From positions 186,001-250,000 of the forward strand of contig CAWGIX010000006.1 of the NCBI GenBank assembly GCA_963822705.1: a stretch of 64,000 nucleotides of DNA. The letters run 5' to 3'. The stretch comes from CAVRQM01 sp963822705. Lineage in GTDB: Bacteria > Pseudomonadota > Alphaproteobacteria > Acetobacterales > Acetobacteraceae. The position numbers and the translations under genes are program-made. The notes beneath the pieces are model-generated. The model worked only from the letters and a program-made list of their open reading frames with translations. It searched no databases and was not told the origin of the DNA. Positions 9,442-19,146 of the stretch are shown piece by piece. The first letter of the stretch is position 1. Each line of letters starts with the position of its first letter.

Positions 9442-10417
9442 ATGGTACCCCATGACCCGCATACGACGGCCGCCGCACTGCCCGCCGCAGCCGCGCGACG
9501 CGCGCGACGCGGCTTCCTCGGCTGGATGCTGAGCCCGGAGCGGCGCGGACCGCTGCTGATCGCGCCCGCGCTCGCCACGCTGTTCATCGTCAATATTTTT
9601 CCGCTGATGTGGTCGTTCGGCCTCAGCTTCTTCGCCTACAAGGCCAACCGGATGCGCCCCGCCGCGTCTTCAAGGGCCTCGACAACTATGCCGAGCGTGC
9701 TGACCGATCCCGAAATCTGGGACGCGCTTCCAGAACACCGCGACCATCGTCGATCGGCAGCGTGACGCTGCAACTCGTGGTCGGGTTTCCTGCTGGCGCT
9801 GCTGTTCGCCAAGAGTTCCCGCTGCGCCGCTATCTGCTGATGCTGGTGCTGGCGCCGATGATGCTGTCGCTCAGTCGCGGTCGGCGTGTTCTTCAAGCTG
9901 TTCTACGACCCGACGCTCGGCTTCATCAGCCGCGCATTTGCAGCTGTTCACCGGCCGAACCGTTCGTCATCCTGTCGACGCCTGCGCGGGCGACCATCGC
10001 GATCGTCGTCGCGGACGCCTGGATGTGGTCGCCGTTCGTCATGCTGCTGGTGCTGGCGGGCCTGGTCAGCGTGCCGAAATATCTCTACGAGGCGGCCGAG
10101 ATCGACCGCGCCGGCGCGTGGCGGCGGTTCCGCACCATCACCTTTCCCTACATCCGCAGCCTGCTGCTGCTGGCGCTGCTGTTCCGCACCATCGAGACCT
10201 TCAAGATGTTCGATATCGTCTATCGTGCTGACCGAGGGCGGCCCGGGCTCGTCGACGGAGACCGTCTCGGTCTACTGTTACCGCCTGGCGTTCCAGTTAC
10301 TTCCAGCACCAGCCAGGCCTCGGCGCTCGGCTACATCATGCTGTTCGCCGTGATCGTGCTGACCAGCCTCTATCTCTACGCGATCCAGGCGCGCCGCGCG
10401 GAGCGCGACTGCAATGA
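9442..10417 (+). CDS. MalF-type ABC permease, several frameshifts
   Basis: Membrane subunit of the 6.7-12.4 kb transporter. From ATG 9442 the protein opens with a basic N-terminus, then GPLLIAPALATLFIVNIFPL (first helix) and MWSFGLSFFAYKANRMRP. Later helices (MLVLAPMMLS, AWMWSPFVMLLVLAGLVSVP) and the EAA-type loop PKYLYEAAEIDRAGAWRRFR, with FPYIRSLLLLALLFRTIETF after it, are in other frames. The gene ends in an ATGA overlap with the next permease, judging from where the last frame (YLYAIQARRAERD) runs out. It pairs with the MalG-type subunit that follows to form the channel. Confidence 0.7.
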
Positions 10418-11288
10418 GCAAGCCGCGAGTCGCACGCATCGGCACGGCCGGCTGGCGGCGCACCGCTGGGCGCGGCGGCGGTCAGCCTGGTCTATTTCTT
10501 CCCGGTCTGTTACATCATCCTGACCGCGTTCAAGACGCGGCAGGACGCGCTGGCGATGCCGATCAAGTTCTCTTCACGCCGACCTTCGACAATTTCGTTT
10601 CGGTGTTCGTGCGCGCCGCTATCGAGGGCGGCGGCGGCGAGGCGACCGGCTTCGGCCTCTATTTCTTCAACAGCCTGTTCATCGGCGGCACCAGCGTGCT
10701 GCTCGCGCTGATCATCGGCACCGCGGCCGCCTACGGGTTCTCGCGCTTTCCGCTGCGCGGCAACGACACCTATCTGTTCATGATCCTGACGACGCGCATG
10801 CTGCCGCCGATCATCGCGATCATCCCGATCTTCGTGCTGTTCCGCGTCTTCGGCCTGACCGGCACCTATATCGGCATCATCGCGCTCTACACCGCCTTCA
10901 ACCTGCCGTTCTCGATCTGGATGGTGAAAAGCTTCTTCGACGACCTCGACCGCGACATCGAGGACGCCGCGCGCATGGACGGCAGCTCGCGAATGGCGGC
11001 GTGTTCCGCAAGATCTGCCTGCCGCAGGTCTATGCCGGCCTGGCCGCGACCTTCGTGTTCGCGGTCATCCTGACCTGGAACGAGTTCCTGTTCGCGCTGC
11101 TGCTGACCGGCACCCAGACGCGCACCGTGCCGGTGGCGATCGTGCGCACGATCGGCGGCGAGATCGGCGTCGACTGGGGCCTGCTGTCGGCGATCGAGAC
11201 GCTGTTCATCATTCCCGTCGTGCTCGTCACGTTCGCTGTTGCAGAACCAGCTGCTGCGCGGCGTCACCTTCGGCACGATCCGCCGTGA
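10414..11288 (+). CDS. MalG-type ABC permease, several frameshifts
   Basis: Second membrane subunit. The N-terminal helix is scrambled by early shifts, but from ~10560 a long clean segment reads FTPTFDNFVSVFVRAA, LYFFNSLFIGGTSVLLALII, FMILTTRMLPPIIAIIPIFV, and the EAA loop SFFDDLDRDIEDAARMDGSS. It continues in another frame with FRKICLPQVYAGLAATFVFA and VILTWNEFLFALLLTG. After one more shift it ends LLQNQLLRGVTFGTIRR. Its C-terminus closely resembles that of the lone MalG-type protein at 5736-6657, so the two are paralogues. The end near 11288 is approximate because of the last shift. Confidence 0.7.
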
Positions 11289-12413
11289 CGGAACGCGCAT
11301 GTCGCAGACATCCGGCTCGACGGCGTGACCAAGCGCTTCGCAACGGCCTGCGTCGCGGTCGACGACGTCGATCTGACGGTCGGCGGCGGGCGAGGTCATG
11401 TGCCTGCTCGGCCCGTCCGGCTGCGGCAAGACCACGACGCTGCGCATGATCGCGGGGCTGGAGTGGGCGACCGGCGGCGACATCCTGATCGCCGGCAGGC
11501 GGGTCAACGACCTCGCCGCCCGCGAGCGCAACGTCGCCATGGCGTTCCAGTTCTACGCGCTCTATCCCAGCCTGACGGTGCGAGGACAATCTCGCCTATC
11601 CGCTGCATGCGGAAAAGCTGAGCAGCGCGAGATCGCCGAGCGCGTCGGCGCGGGTGGCGCGCGTGCTCGATCTGGAAGGCGATCCTCGGACCGCCGCCCG
11701 CACCAGCTCGGCGAAGGCGAGAAGCAGCGCGTCGCGGTCGGCCGCTCGATCGTGCGCGAGCCCACCTGCTTTCTGTTCGACGAGCCGCTGAGCCGGCTCG
11801 ACATCCAGCTGCGCCAGCCGATGCGCACGCAGATCAAGGAAGTGCTATCGCAAGCTCGACAAGCCGACGGTGATCGTCACGCATGACCAGATCGAGGCGC
11901 TGACCATGGCCGACCGCATCGCCGTGATGCGCGGCCGGCAAGCTCGAGCAGGTGGCCACGCCGCACGATTTGTTCCAGCAGCCGGCCAACCTGTTCGTCG
12001 CCGGCTTCATCGGCACGCCGCAGATGAACCTGCCTGGCCGCCACGCTGGTCGGCACCCAGCCTCACGCCGGCGGCTTCATCCAGGGGCGCTTCGCGCTGC
12101 TGGGCGAGACGATTACCGCCTCCGTCGACCCGGCGGTGCGGCGCCTGCCACCGGGCGTCGCCGGTGACGCTCGGGCATCCGCCCGCGCAGCTTCGAACTG
12201 GTCGATCCCGGCACGCGCGACGCTCTGCACGCGACGATCGACCTGATCGAGCCGATGGGGGCGGAAATGCTGCTGCATCTGGTCGAGCAAGGCGCGGATC
12301 TGCGCTGCGTCGTGTCGCATGCGATGCCGGCCGCGGTCGGGCAGCGGGTCGGCGTGCGTTGCAAGCCGGGCCAGCTGCATGTGTTCGATGCACAGGGAAT
12401 CCGGGTCGGATGA
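11285..12413 (+). CDS. ABC ATPase 2 of the polyol-type transporter, several frameshifts
   Basis: Second nucleotide-binding subunit, different in sequence from ATPase 1. It reads DIRLDGVTKRF, then Walker A CLLGPSGCGKTTTLRMIAGL, Q-loop NVAMAFQFYALYPSLTV, a modified signature LGEGEKQRVAVGRSIV in place of LSGGQ, Walker B CFLFDEPLSRLDIQ, the switch VIVTHDQIEALTMADRIAVM and the TOBE-type C-terminal region. The paired, non-identical ATPases suggest a heterodimeric motor, as in the GlpSTPQV glycerol importer family; this is inference from gene number. The start is uncertain: GTG 11285 and ATG 11299 are both possible and a shift lies close by. The stop TGA overlaps the start of the small membrane protein. 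Confidence 0.7.
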
Positions 12414-12718
12414 GCGGTCGCCAGGGCATGTCCGTGCGTACCGCTCGGATCATCGAATACACCATCGTGCTGTTCAGCGTGGCAGCACTGGCGATGATCT
12501 TTCAGCCGTTCTCCTTGCAACTGTTTTCCATTGGCGCCGGGGTGGTCGTGCTGATGGGCCTCGCGTTCAACCTCGTGCCGTTGGCGCAGCCGGGGTACCG
12601 GGTGGCGGGACTGCTGAAAGGTGCCGTGGCCGTCGCGGTGATCTTTGTGATCGTCACGGTATTGGCGCTGGGCGTTGCCTGGGGCTACGGCGTGCTGTTC
12701 ACCGGACAGCCGCAGTGA
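12410..12718 (+). CDS. Small membrane protein in the transporter operon
   Basis: Protein of 102 residues with three likely hydrophobic segments: IVLFSVAALAMIFQPFSLQL, FSIGAGVVVLMGLAFNLVPL and LKGAVAVAVIFVIVTVLALG. The ATG at 12410 overlaps the stop of ATPase 2 (ATGA); an internal ATG (MSVRTARIIEY) 6 codons on is an alternative. The frame is intact, in contrast to the frameshift-rich genes just upstream. I recognise no family. Transporters with two ATPases often carry an accessory small membrane protein (DUF2160 in the glycerol system), but this sequence does not look like that family. Confidence 0.75.
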   Translation: MSGRQGMSVRTARIIEYTIVLFSVAALAMIFQPFSLQLFSIGAGVVVLMGLAFNLVPLAQPGYRVAGLLKGAVAVAVIFVIVTVLALGVAWGYGVLFTGQPQ

Positions 12719-12731
12719 CGGGCCGGCGCTC

Positions 12732-13580
12732 CTAGCGTGCCCGCACGCCCTCCCGGATCAGCGCCAAACCCTCGGTGTATACCTGCTCGTTCGATGCCGA
12801 CAGATCGCGCCAGACACGCGTTGCCGCCGCCAGCGCGGGCAGGGCGCGGCTGAACGCCTCGATGGTCAGCCAGCCGTCATAGCCGCTGGCCCGGATTGCG
12901 GCGAAAATCGCCGGCCAAGGCAGGTGGCCGCGTCCCGGCGTGCCGCGGTTGTTCTCGCTGATATGGATATGGCGCAGGAATGGGAGCGCCTGGTCGATAA
13001 TGCCGATCGGGTCCGCTTCTTCGATATTGGCGTGAAACGTGTCGTGCATCACGCCGAAACTCGCGTGGTCCACGCGCGCGGCGTGCGCGAGAGCGTCCGC
13101 CATGGTGTTGGCGAAATAGCACTCGAACCGGTTCAGGTACTCCATTACCAGAGCCATTCCCTGGCTGGCCGCCCGTTCGGCCACGGCGCGATGCACCTCG
13201 GCGCACCAGCCGCGCTCCTGGTCTGTGGCGCCGGTGCCGGAGAACTGGCCCAGCGGCTGATGGAACGGCCCGCAGAGCATGGTCGAGCCCAGTGCCGCCG
13301 CGCAATCGAGCGCCCAGGCCAGGTAGTCCTGCGCGCCCTGGCGATGCTTCGCTTCGGGGCTGATCGGACTGTGCGCCTCGTCCGGAATCACGGTAATGGC
13401 GGTGCAGCCCAAACCCTCGTCGCGTAGCGCCGCACCCAGGCGCTGGTAGTGCGCCACATCCCCCTCGAACACCGGGATTTCCACACCGTCGTATCCGGCC
13501 CGCTTCAGTGCCGCGATATGGCCCATCGCCGCATCGGTCACATGCGTGGTCCACAGCAGCAGGTTAAAGCCGATCTTCAT
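12732..13580 (-). CDS. Sugar isomerase/epimerase of the D-tagatose 3-epimerase family
   Basis: TIM-barrel protein of 282 residues. The metal and substrate residues of the tagatose/psicose 3-epimerase group are recognisable: the first Glu in MEYLNRFECYFANT, Asp and His in HDTFHANIEEADP, the HIHISENNRGTPGRGHLPW block, and the last Glu in LTIEAFS. I chose ATG 13580 (MKIGFNLLLW) because GGACGGAG precedes it; the frame is open 20 codons further. It is convergent with the transporter operon and divergent from glpD. A ketose epimerase here fits a route that converts an imported polyol or ketose towards DhaK/GlpD substrates. The exact sugar, including tetruloses, cannot be read from sequence. Confidence 0.85.
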   Translation of the reverse strand: MKIGFNLLLWTTHVTDAAMGHIAALKRAGYDGVEIPVFEGDVAHYQRLGAALRDEGLGCTAITVIPDEAHSPISPEAKHRQGAQDYLAWALDCAAALGSTMLCGPFHQPLGQFSGTGATDQERGWCAEVHRAVAERAASQGMALVMEYLNRFECYFANTMADALAHAARVDHASFGVMHDTFHANIEEADPIGIIDQALPFLRHIHISENNRGTPGRGHLPWPAIFAAIRASGYDGWLTIEAFSRALPALAAATRVWRDLSASNEQVYTEGLALIREGVRAR

Positions 13581-13702
13581 CTCCGTCCCTTCCCAGACTC
13601 GTTTTGCCGGCATCAGACACGGCGGGCCTGACGCCCGCAAGACGGTTGCTGGCGCGCTCGCCTCGGCGGCCGTAGCCTTGAGCGCACGAGGAACGACACG
13701 AC

Positions 13703-15223
13703 GTGACGGACGGAATCTACGACCTAGTGGTGGTGGGCGGGGGCGTGAACGGCACCGGCATCCTCCGCGACGCGGCCGGTCGCGGTTTGCGGGCGCTGCT
13801 GGTCGAGCGGGCGGATTTGGCCTCGGGTACCTCGTCGGCCTCGACCAAGCTGGTGCATGGGGGCCTGCGCTACCTGGAACGCTTCCAGTTCCGTCTGGTG
13901 CGCGAGTCCCTGGCCGAGCGCGAGGTGCTGCTGCGCGCCGCGCCGCACATCATTTGGCCGCTGCGCTTCGTGCTGCCGCACCATTCCGGTCTGCGCCCGA
14001 TCTGGATGATCCGCCTCGGACTCTTCCTCTACGACCATCTGGGCGGCCGCAGGCTGCTGCCCGGCACGCGCGTCCTGGACCTGCGCCACCGCTTTGTGGG
14101 CGAACCGCTGAAACGCGATTTCGCGATCGGCTTTGAGTACTCCGACTGCTGGGTCGAGGATTCCCGGCTGGTGCTGCTGAACGCGCAGGACGCCGCCGCG
14201 TACGGAGCGGAGGTGCTCACCCGGACCGAATGTTTTGAGGCTGAGCGTGAGGCCGGTTTTTGGCGCGTGCGCTTGCGCCGCGAGCCTGGTGGCGATGTGG
14301 CCGAGGTTGGCGCACGGGCGCTGGTCAACGCCACCGGTCCCTGGGCCGACAGCTTCCTTACCGTGCAGGTGCATCAAAAGCTGCGCCCGCGCGTCCGCTT
14401 GGTAAAGGGCAGCCACATCGTGGTGCCCAGAGTGTTCGATCACGACCGCTGCTACATTTTTCAGAATCAGGATGGCCGGATCTGCTTCGCCATCCCCTAT
14501 GAGCAGAAATTCACACTCATCGGCACGACCGACCTCGATTTCTCGGGCAATCCGGCCAGTGTCGCGATTTCCACCGAAGAGACCGCCTATCTCTGTCGGG
14601 CGGTCAATCAGTATCTCGCCCTCCCCGTGGCGCCGCGAGACGTGGTTTGGAGCTACGCCGGTGTGCGGGCGCTGTATGATGGCGACTCTGGGGCGACCGA
14701 GGCAAAAGCCGCGACGCGCGATTACGTGCTGGAACTGGACGCGCCGCGGGGTGGTGCGCCGTTGTTGTCGGTGTTCGGTGGCAAGATCACTACCCACCGC
14801 CGCCTGGCCGAGGCCGCGCTGTCAAGACTGGCTCGAGTGTTGCCCGGCGTGGGCAAGAAATGGACCGCAACCGCGCATCTGCCCGGTGGCGACTTCCCGG
14901 TGGATGGCGCCGGCGCCCTCGTCGCAGATGTTTTGACCGGCTATCCGTTTTTGACCCAGCCCTCCGCCGCGCGCCTGGTTCGCACGTACGGCACGCTGAC
15001 GGCGATGGTGTTGGGGGATGCGCGCAGCGCTGCCGATCTCGGCCGCGATTTCGGCGCCGGGCTGACCCAGCGCGAGGTGTCGTGGATGCGCGCCCATGAG
15101 TGGGCGCTTACGGCCGAGGATATTTTGTGGCGTCGGACCAAGCTTGGCCTGCACATGACAGCGGAGCAGCGCGCTAGCTTGGCCGAGTTCCTTGACGATC
15201 CAGCGGGCATGGTAAGCGCATAG
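13703..15223 (+). CDS. glpD: FAD-dependent glycerol-3-phosphate dehydrogenase
   Basis: GlpD oxidises glycerol-3-phosphate to dihydroxyacetone phosphate at the inner membrane and passes electrons to quinone. The 506-residue protein has the dinucleotide motif VVVGGGVNGTGILRDAAGRG at residues 8-27, LASGTSSASTKLVHGGLRYL, the substrate-domain segment GTTDLDF, FGGKITTHRRLAE near residue 350, and the usual C-terminal helical domain. The frame is intact and of normal length. The GTG start at 13703 is preceded by GAGGAA. The erythritol-4-phosphate dehydrogenase EryB belongs to the same family, so with the nearby epimerase and DhaKL a tetritol role is an alternative. No glycerol kinase gene is in the window. 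Confidence 0.92.
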   Translation: MTDGIYDLVVVGGGVNGTGILRDAAGRGLRALLVERADLASGTSSASTKLVHGGLRYLERFQFRLVRESLAEREVLLRAAPHIIWPLRFVLPHHSGLRPIWMIRLGLFLYDHLGGRRLLPGTRVLDLRHRFVGEPLKRDFAIGFEYSDCWVEDSRLVLLNAQDAAAYGAEVLTRTECFEAEREAGFWRVRLRREPGGDVAEVGARALVNATGPWADSFLTVQVHQKLRPRVRLVKGSHIVVPRVFDHDRCYIFQNQDGRICFAIPYEQKFTLIGTTDLDFSGNPASVAISTEETAYLCRAVNQYLALPVAPRDVVWSYAGVRALYDGDSGATEAKAATRDYVLELDAPRGGAPLLSVFGGKITTHRRLAEAALSRLARVLPGVGKKWTATAHLPGGDFPVDGAGALVADVLTGYPFLTQPSAARLVRTYGTLTAMVLGDARSAADLGRDFGAGLTQREVSWMRAHEWALTAEDILWRRTKLGLHMTAEQRASLAEFLDDPAGMVSA

Positions 15224-15351
15224 ACAGTGTTCCTAGGCTGCCACAGTGACTCCAAACCGGACAGCTTTTGCCAAATAGCATCAGATTGAGGGCGTTGCGC
15301 GGCGGGTCGGCTTTCGGTGGTCGGCGCGCACCGGGGGTATAGTGCCGCCCC

Positions 15352-17613
15352 ATGAATGCCGAGCCCGATCCGCGCAGCCTGCAACCCGTCCCGGGCGAGC
15401 CGGCGTTTTCGGAACCGTCTCGCGGCCGGCGCATTGCCGACCTCCTTCTCGGCAAGTCGGTCACGCTGGTGTTGGCGGCGGTGGCCGTGGCGCTGGGCGT
15501 GGCAACGTTTGCGATGCTGGCCGGCGGCATCCACCTCGCGGTCAAGCCCAATGGCGCTTTCGCCATGGTGCTATCCAACCTCATCGTCCTGCTACTGCTC
15601 GGCGCCGTGCTGGCCGGGCGGCTCACCCGGGTCTGGGCGGAGCGACGGCGCGGTTCGGCGGGTTCGCGGCTGCATGTGCGCCTGGTGCTGCTGTTCTCGG
15701 TGGTGGCCATCACGCCCACCATCGTGGTGGCGATCTTTGCCAGCTTCCTGTTCTCGGTGGGGATCCAGGCCTGGTTCAACGACCGCGTGCGCACCGCCCT
15801 GCACGAGGGCTTGCAGGCTAGCCAGGGCTACCTGGAGGAGCACCAGAACAATATCCGCGCCGATGCGCTGGCAATGGCCAACGACCTGACCCGGGCCGGC
15901 GCCGCGCTGGCGGGCGACCCAAACAGTTTTGGCGAACTCATGGCCGACCAGACCGCCCTGCGCGGCCTGACCGAGGCGGTAATTTTCGAACCGGAGACCG
16001 GCAAAGTCATCGCATCGGCCGGCATTTTGTCCGGCCTCGCGGTGGACCTGCCGCCGCGCTGGGCCATGGACCGTGCCCGCTCGGGCGACGTGGCGGTGCT
16101 CGCGGGCGACGACAAGCAGAGCGTGCGGGCCCTGGTCGCACTCGATTCCACGCCTGTGCTCATGCTGATGATCGGACGCCCGGTCGATCCGGTGATTCTC
16201 GACCACATGGCCCACACGCAGCAGGCCGTGGCCGAGTACGAGCGGTTGGACCAGAGCCGATCCGGCCTGCAGGTGACATTGGCGCTGATCTTTGCCCTGG
16301 TGGCCCTGCTGGTGCTGGCAGCCGCGGTGCTGATCGGGCTGGTGATCGCCAATCAGATCGCCCGGCCGATCGGACGGCTCATCATGGCCGCCGAGCGGGT
16401 ACGCGGCGGCGACTTGGCGGTGCGGGTGCCGGAGGCCGCGACCGGCGACGAGGTGGCCGGGCTTTCGCGTGCCTTCAACCGCATGACGGGACAGCTTGCG
16501 GCCCAGCGGCGCGAGTTGATGGACGCCTACAGCCAGCTCGATAGCCGGCGGCGGTTCACGGAAGCAGTGCTTGCCGGCGTTTCCGCGGGCGTGATCGGGC
16601 TGGACGACCAGGGCCGCATCGAGCTGCCGAACCGCGCCGCGAGCACATTGCTGGGCGTTGACCTTGTCGCCGCGATCGGCCGCAATCTGGCCGAGCTGAT
16701 CCCCGAATTCGCTACCCTGATCGAGGCCGCCCGGGCCGCCCCCGAGCGCGCGCACGTGGCCGAGGTGCAGATCGGGCCCACCACCAACCGGCGTACGCTG
16801 CTGGTTCGACTCGGCTCGGACGGCTCGGTCGCCGCGGGGGAGCGGCGGTTCAGTTTGGTGGTCAGCTTTGACGACGTGACCGAACTGCAGTCCGCCCAGC
16901 GCAAGGCCGCCTGGGCCGACGTGGCGCGGCGCATCGCGCACGAGATCAAGAACCCGCTGACTCCGATCCAGCTTTCCGCCGAGCGCCTGAAACGCCGGTT
17001 CGCACGGGAAATAACATCGGACCCGGAGACGTTCGGGCAGTGCGCGGACACCATCGTGCGCCAGGTGGGCGACATCCGCCGCATGGTGGACGAATTCTCC
17101 GCCTTCGCCCGCATGCCGCAGCCGATCATCCGGCCCGAGGACGCGGGGCGCATCGTGCGCGAATTGTTGGTGCTGCCGCGTCAGGCGCATCCTGAGATCG
17201 CATTTATATCCGACCGGGTTCCTGCACGAGGACCGATCCTGCCTTGCGATAGGCGGCTGCTGGGGCAGGCGCTGACTAACTTGTTGCAAAATGCAATCGA
17301 TGCCGTGTCCATGCGGCCCGAACAGACGGATGGCGCCCGCATTGAGGTGTCGGTGGACCAAGGCGAGGGCGAGGTATGCTTTTCGGTGGCAGACAATGGG
17401 ATCGGCCTGCCCGATGCTGACAGGGGGCGCCTCACCGAGCCTTATGTAACCCACAAACCCAAGGGAACCGGCCTGGGTCTCGCGATCGTCAAGAAGATCA
17501 TGGAGGACCATGGCGGTCGGCTGCTGCTTGCGGAGCGGGCGCCTACCCCCGATTGGCCTGGGTGTGGCACGGTTGCCACAATGTGCTTGCCCGGCGCGGT
17601 AACGTCGGATTAG
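15352..17613 (+). CDS. ntrY: Nitrogen-regulation sensor histidine kinase NtrY
   Basis: Membrane histidine kinase of 753 residues, the usual NtrY size. It has three hydrophobic segments near residues 35-60, 65-90 and 105-130, an extracytoplasmic region, and a fourth helix near 305-335 (ALIFALVALLVLAAAVLIGL). A HAMP region follows (RPIGRLIMAAERVRGGDLAV), then a PAS-like segment after RRRFTEAVLAGVSAGVIGLD. The phospho-acceptor His is in ADVARRIAHEIKNPLTPIQL. The ATP-binding domain has LTNLLQNAIDAV, ADNGIGLPD and GTGLGLAIVKKIMEDHGG. The partner regulator ntrX follows after a palindrome-containing gap. NtrYX controls nitrogen and redox responses in alphaproteobacteria. No ntrBC genes precede it here. 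Confidence 0.93.
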   Translation: MNAEPDPRSLQPVPGEPAFSEPSRGRRIADLLLGKSVTLVLAAVAVALGVATFAMLAGGIHLAVKPNGAFAMVLSNLIVLLLLGAVLAGRLTRVWAERRRGSAGSRLHVRLVLLFSVVAITPTIVVAIFASFLFSVGIQAWFNDRVRTALHEGLQASQGYLEEHQNNIRADALAMANDLTRAGAALAGDPNSFGELMADQTALRGLTEAVIFEPETGKVIASAGILSGLAVDLPPRWAMDRARSGDVAVLAGDDKQSVRALVALDSTPVLMLMIGRPVDPVILDHMAHTQQAVAEYERLDQSRSGLQVTLALIFALVALLVLAAAVLIGLVIANQIARPIGRLIMAAERVRGGDLAVRVPEAATGDEVAGLSRAFNRMTGQLAAQRRELMDAYSQLDSRRRFTEAVLAGVSAGVIGLDDQGRIELPNRAASTLLGVDLVAAIGRNLAELIPEFATLIEAARAAPERAHVAEVQIGPTTNRRTLLVRLGSDGSVAAGERRFSLVVSFDDVTELQSAQRKAAWADVARRIAHEIKNPLTPIQLSAERLKRRFAREITSDPETFGQCADTIVRQVGDIRRMVDEFSAFARMPQPIIRPEDAGRIVRELLVLPRQAHPEIAFISDRVPARGPILPCDRRLLGQALTNLLQNAIDAVSMRPEQTDGARIEVSVDQGEGEVCFSVADNGIGLPDADRGRLTEPYVTHKPKGTGLGLAIVKKIMEDHGGRLLLAERAPTPDWPGCGTVATMCLPGAVTSD

Positions 17614-17630
17614 AGCGGGAGCAACGGACG

Positions 17631-17710
17631 GACCCTCACCCCGGCCCTCCCCCAGAGGAGAGGGTGCAGTGCTGCTCCCTCTCCTCGTGGGGAGGGCCGG
17701 GGTGAGGGTC
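17631..17710. repeat. 80-bp palindromic element between ntrY and ntrX
   Basis: The 22-base arm 17631-17652 is the exact reverse complement of 17689-17710. Inside, GGAGAGGG (17657-17664) pairs with CCCTCTCC (17677-17684), and GCAG/CTGC flanks the centre. The whole can fold into one long hairpin. The composition is that of the CCCTCACCCCGGCCCT-type intergenic palindromes found repeated in many GC-rich genomes. There is no T run, so if it acts it would be by mRNA processing or attenuation between ntrY and ntrX. Confidence 0.9.
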
Positions 17711-17744
17711 TTGCAGCCGTGCAGGACCGAATACGGGCGCTTCC

Positions 17745-19136
17745 ATGGCCAGCGAAATCCTGATCGTCGATGACGAACCCGACATCCGCCTGCTCGTGGA
17801 GGGAATCCTGCGCGACGAGGGGTATGAGACGCGGCTCGCGGGGGATTCCGACTCGGCCTTGGCCGCTTTCCGCCTGCGCCGGCCCGCCCTGGTGATTCTG
17901 GACGTCTGGCTGCAGGGCAGCCGGCTGGATGGGCTGGGCATCCTCGGCAGCCTGCACAGCGAAGAGCCGCAGGTGCCGGTGGTGATGATCTCGGGCCACG
18001 GCACCATCGAAATGGCGGTGACCGCCATCCAGCAAGGTGCCTACGAGTTCCTGGAAAAACCGTTCCAGTCCGACCGCCTGCTGCTGGTGGTGCGACGCGC
18101 TCTGGAAGCGGCAAACCTGGCGCGCGAGAACGCCGAACTGCGGCTGCGCGCCGGGCCGGAGATGGAGCTGATCGGTAACAGCTCCGCTATCACCTCGCTG
18201 CGTGCGCAGATCGAGAAAGTGGCGCCCACCGGCTCACGCGTGCTGATCCAAGGACCGGCCGGATCGGGCAAGGAGGTGGTTGCGCGGATGATCCACGCCC
18301 GCTCCCGACGCGCAGACGGCCCGTTCGTGGCGCTGAACTGCGCCATCCTCAATCCGGCCCGTTTCGAGGAGGAGCTTTTTGGCGTGGAGGCCGGGCATGA
18401 CCCGAGCGCACAACCGCGCCGGGCCGGCGTGCTGGAGCGGGCGCATGGCGGCACGCTGGTGCTCGACGAAGTTTCGGACATGCCGCTGGAGACGCAGGGC
18501 AAGATCGTGCGCGCCCTGCAGGACCAGACGTTCGAGCGCATCGGCGGCTCGCAGCGGGTAAAGGTGGACGTGCGCGTGCTGTCCACCACCAACCGCGACC
18601 TGCAGGCCGAGATTGCCGCCGGCCGGTTTCGCGAAGATCTCTACTACCGGCTTGCGGTAGTGCCGTTGAAACTTGTGGCGCTGAAAGACCGGCGCGAGGA
18701 CGTGCCGGCGCTGGCGCGGCATTTCTTGCAACGCTCGGCGGAATTGTCGGGCATGCCCCCGCGCACGATGTCGACCGACGCTCTGACCGCGCTGCAGGCG
18801 TTTGACTGGGCCGGCAATGTGCGCCAGTTGCGAAACTTGATGGACTGGCTGCTGATCATGGCGCCCGGAGGGTCCGCCGATCCGATCCGCGCGGAAATGC
18901 TGCCGCCGGAAGTCGGCTCCGCGGCGCCGTCGCTGAACGGGGGAGGGGCCGCGGATATTATGGCCATGCCGCTGCGCGAGGCGCGCGATGCGTTCGAGAC
19001 GCAATATCTGCAAGGCCAGCTGTTACGTTTTGGGGGCAATATTTCCCGTACCGCGATCTTCGTCGGCATGGAACGCAGCGCGCTGCACCGCAAGCTTAAG
19101 CAACTCGGGATTGGAGGGGAGGAACGGAGTGGGTAA
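17745..19136 (+). CDS. ntrX: Nitrogen-regulation response regulator NtrX
   Basis: Response regulator of 463 residues with three domains. The receiver carries acidic residues in VDDEPD, phospho-Asp in VILDVWL and Lys in LEKPFQ. The AAA+ domain has Walker A LIQGPAGSGKEVV and Walker B GGTLVLDEVSDMP, with YYRLAVVPLKL further on. The C-terminal Fis-type helix-turn-helix ends in NISRTAIFVGMERSALHRKL. Where sigma54 activators have GAFTGA, this protein reads LFGVEAGHDPSAQPRRAGVL, so the sigma54-contact loop is missing, as known for alphaproteobacterial NtrX. It probably acts at sigma70 promoters or as a repressor. It lies 131 bp after ntrY with a palindrome between them. Confidence 0.93.
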   Translation: MASEILIVDDEPDIRLLVEGILRDEGYETRLAGDSDSALAAFRLRRPALVILDVWLQGSRLDGLGILGSLHSEEPQVPVVMISGHGTIEMAVTAIQQGAYEFLEKPFQSDRLLLVVRRALEAANLARENAELRLRAGPEMELIGNSSAITSLRAQIEKVAPTGSRVLIQGPAGSGKEVVARMIHARSRRADGPFVALNCAILNPARFEEELFGVEAGHDPSAQPRRAGVLERAHGGTLVLDEVSDMPLETQGKIVRALQDQTFERIGGSQRVKVDVRVLSTTNRDLQAEIAAGRFREDLYYRLAVVPLKLVALKDRREDVPALARHFLQRSAELSGMPPRTMSTDALTALQAFDWAGNVRQLRNLMDWLLIMAPGGSADPIRAEMLPPEVGSAAPSLNGGGAADIMAMPLREARDAFETQYLQGQLLRFGGNISRTAIFVGMERSALHRKLKQLGIGGEERSG

Positions 19137-19146
19137 TTCGCAGTCT

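Noticed and set aside
17605..17744. Classical rho-independent terminator between ntrY and ntrX
   Set aside because: The palindrome has no T run and ntrX needs transcription through it. A REP-like or processing element fits better.
15592..18114. Long open frame (840 codons) antisense to ntrY/ntrX
   Set aside because: It has no family motifs, is rich in Arg/His/Gln as expected for the complement of GC-rich coding DNA, and lies wholly opposite two well-supported genes.
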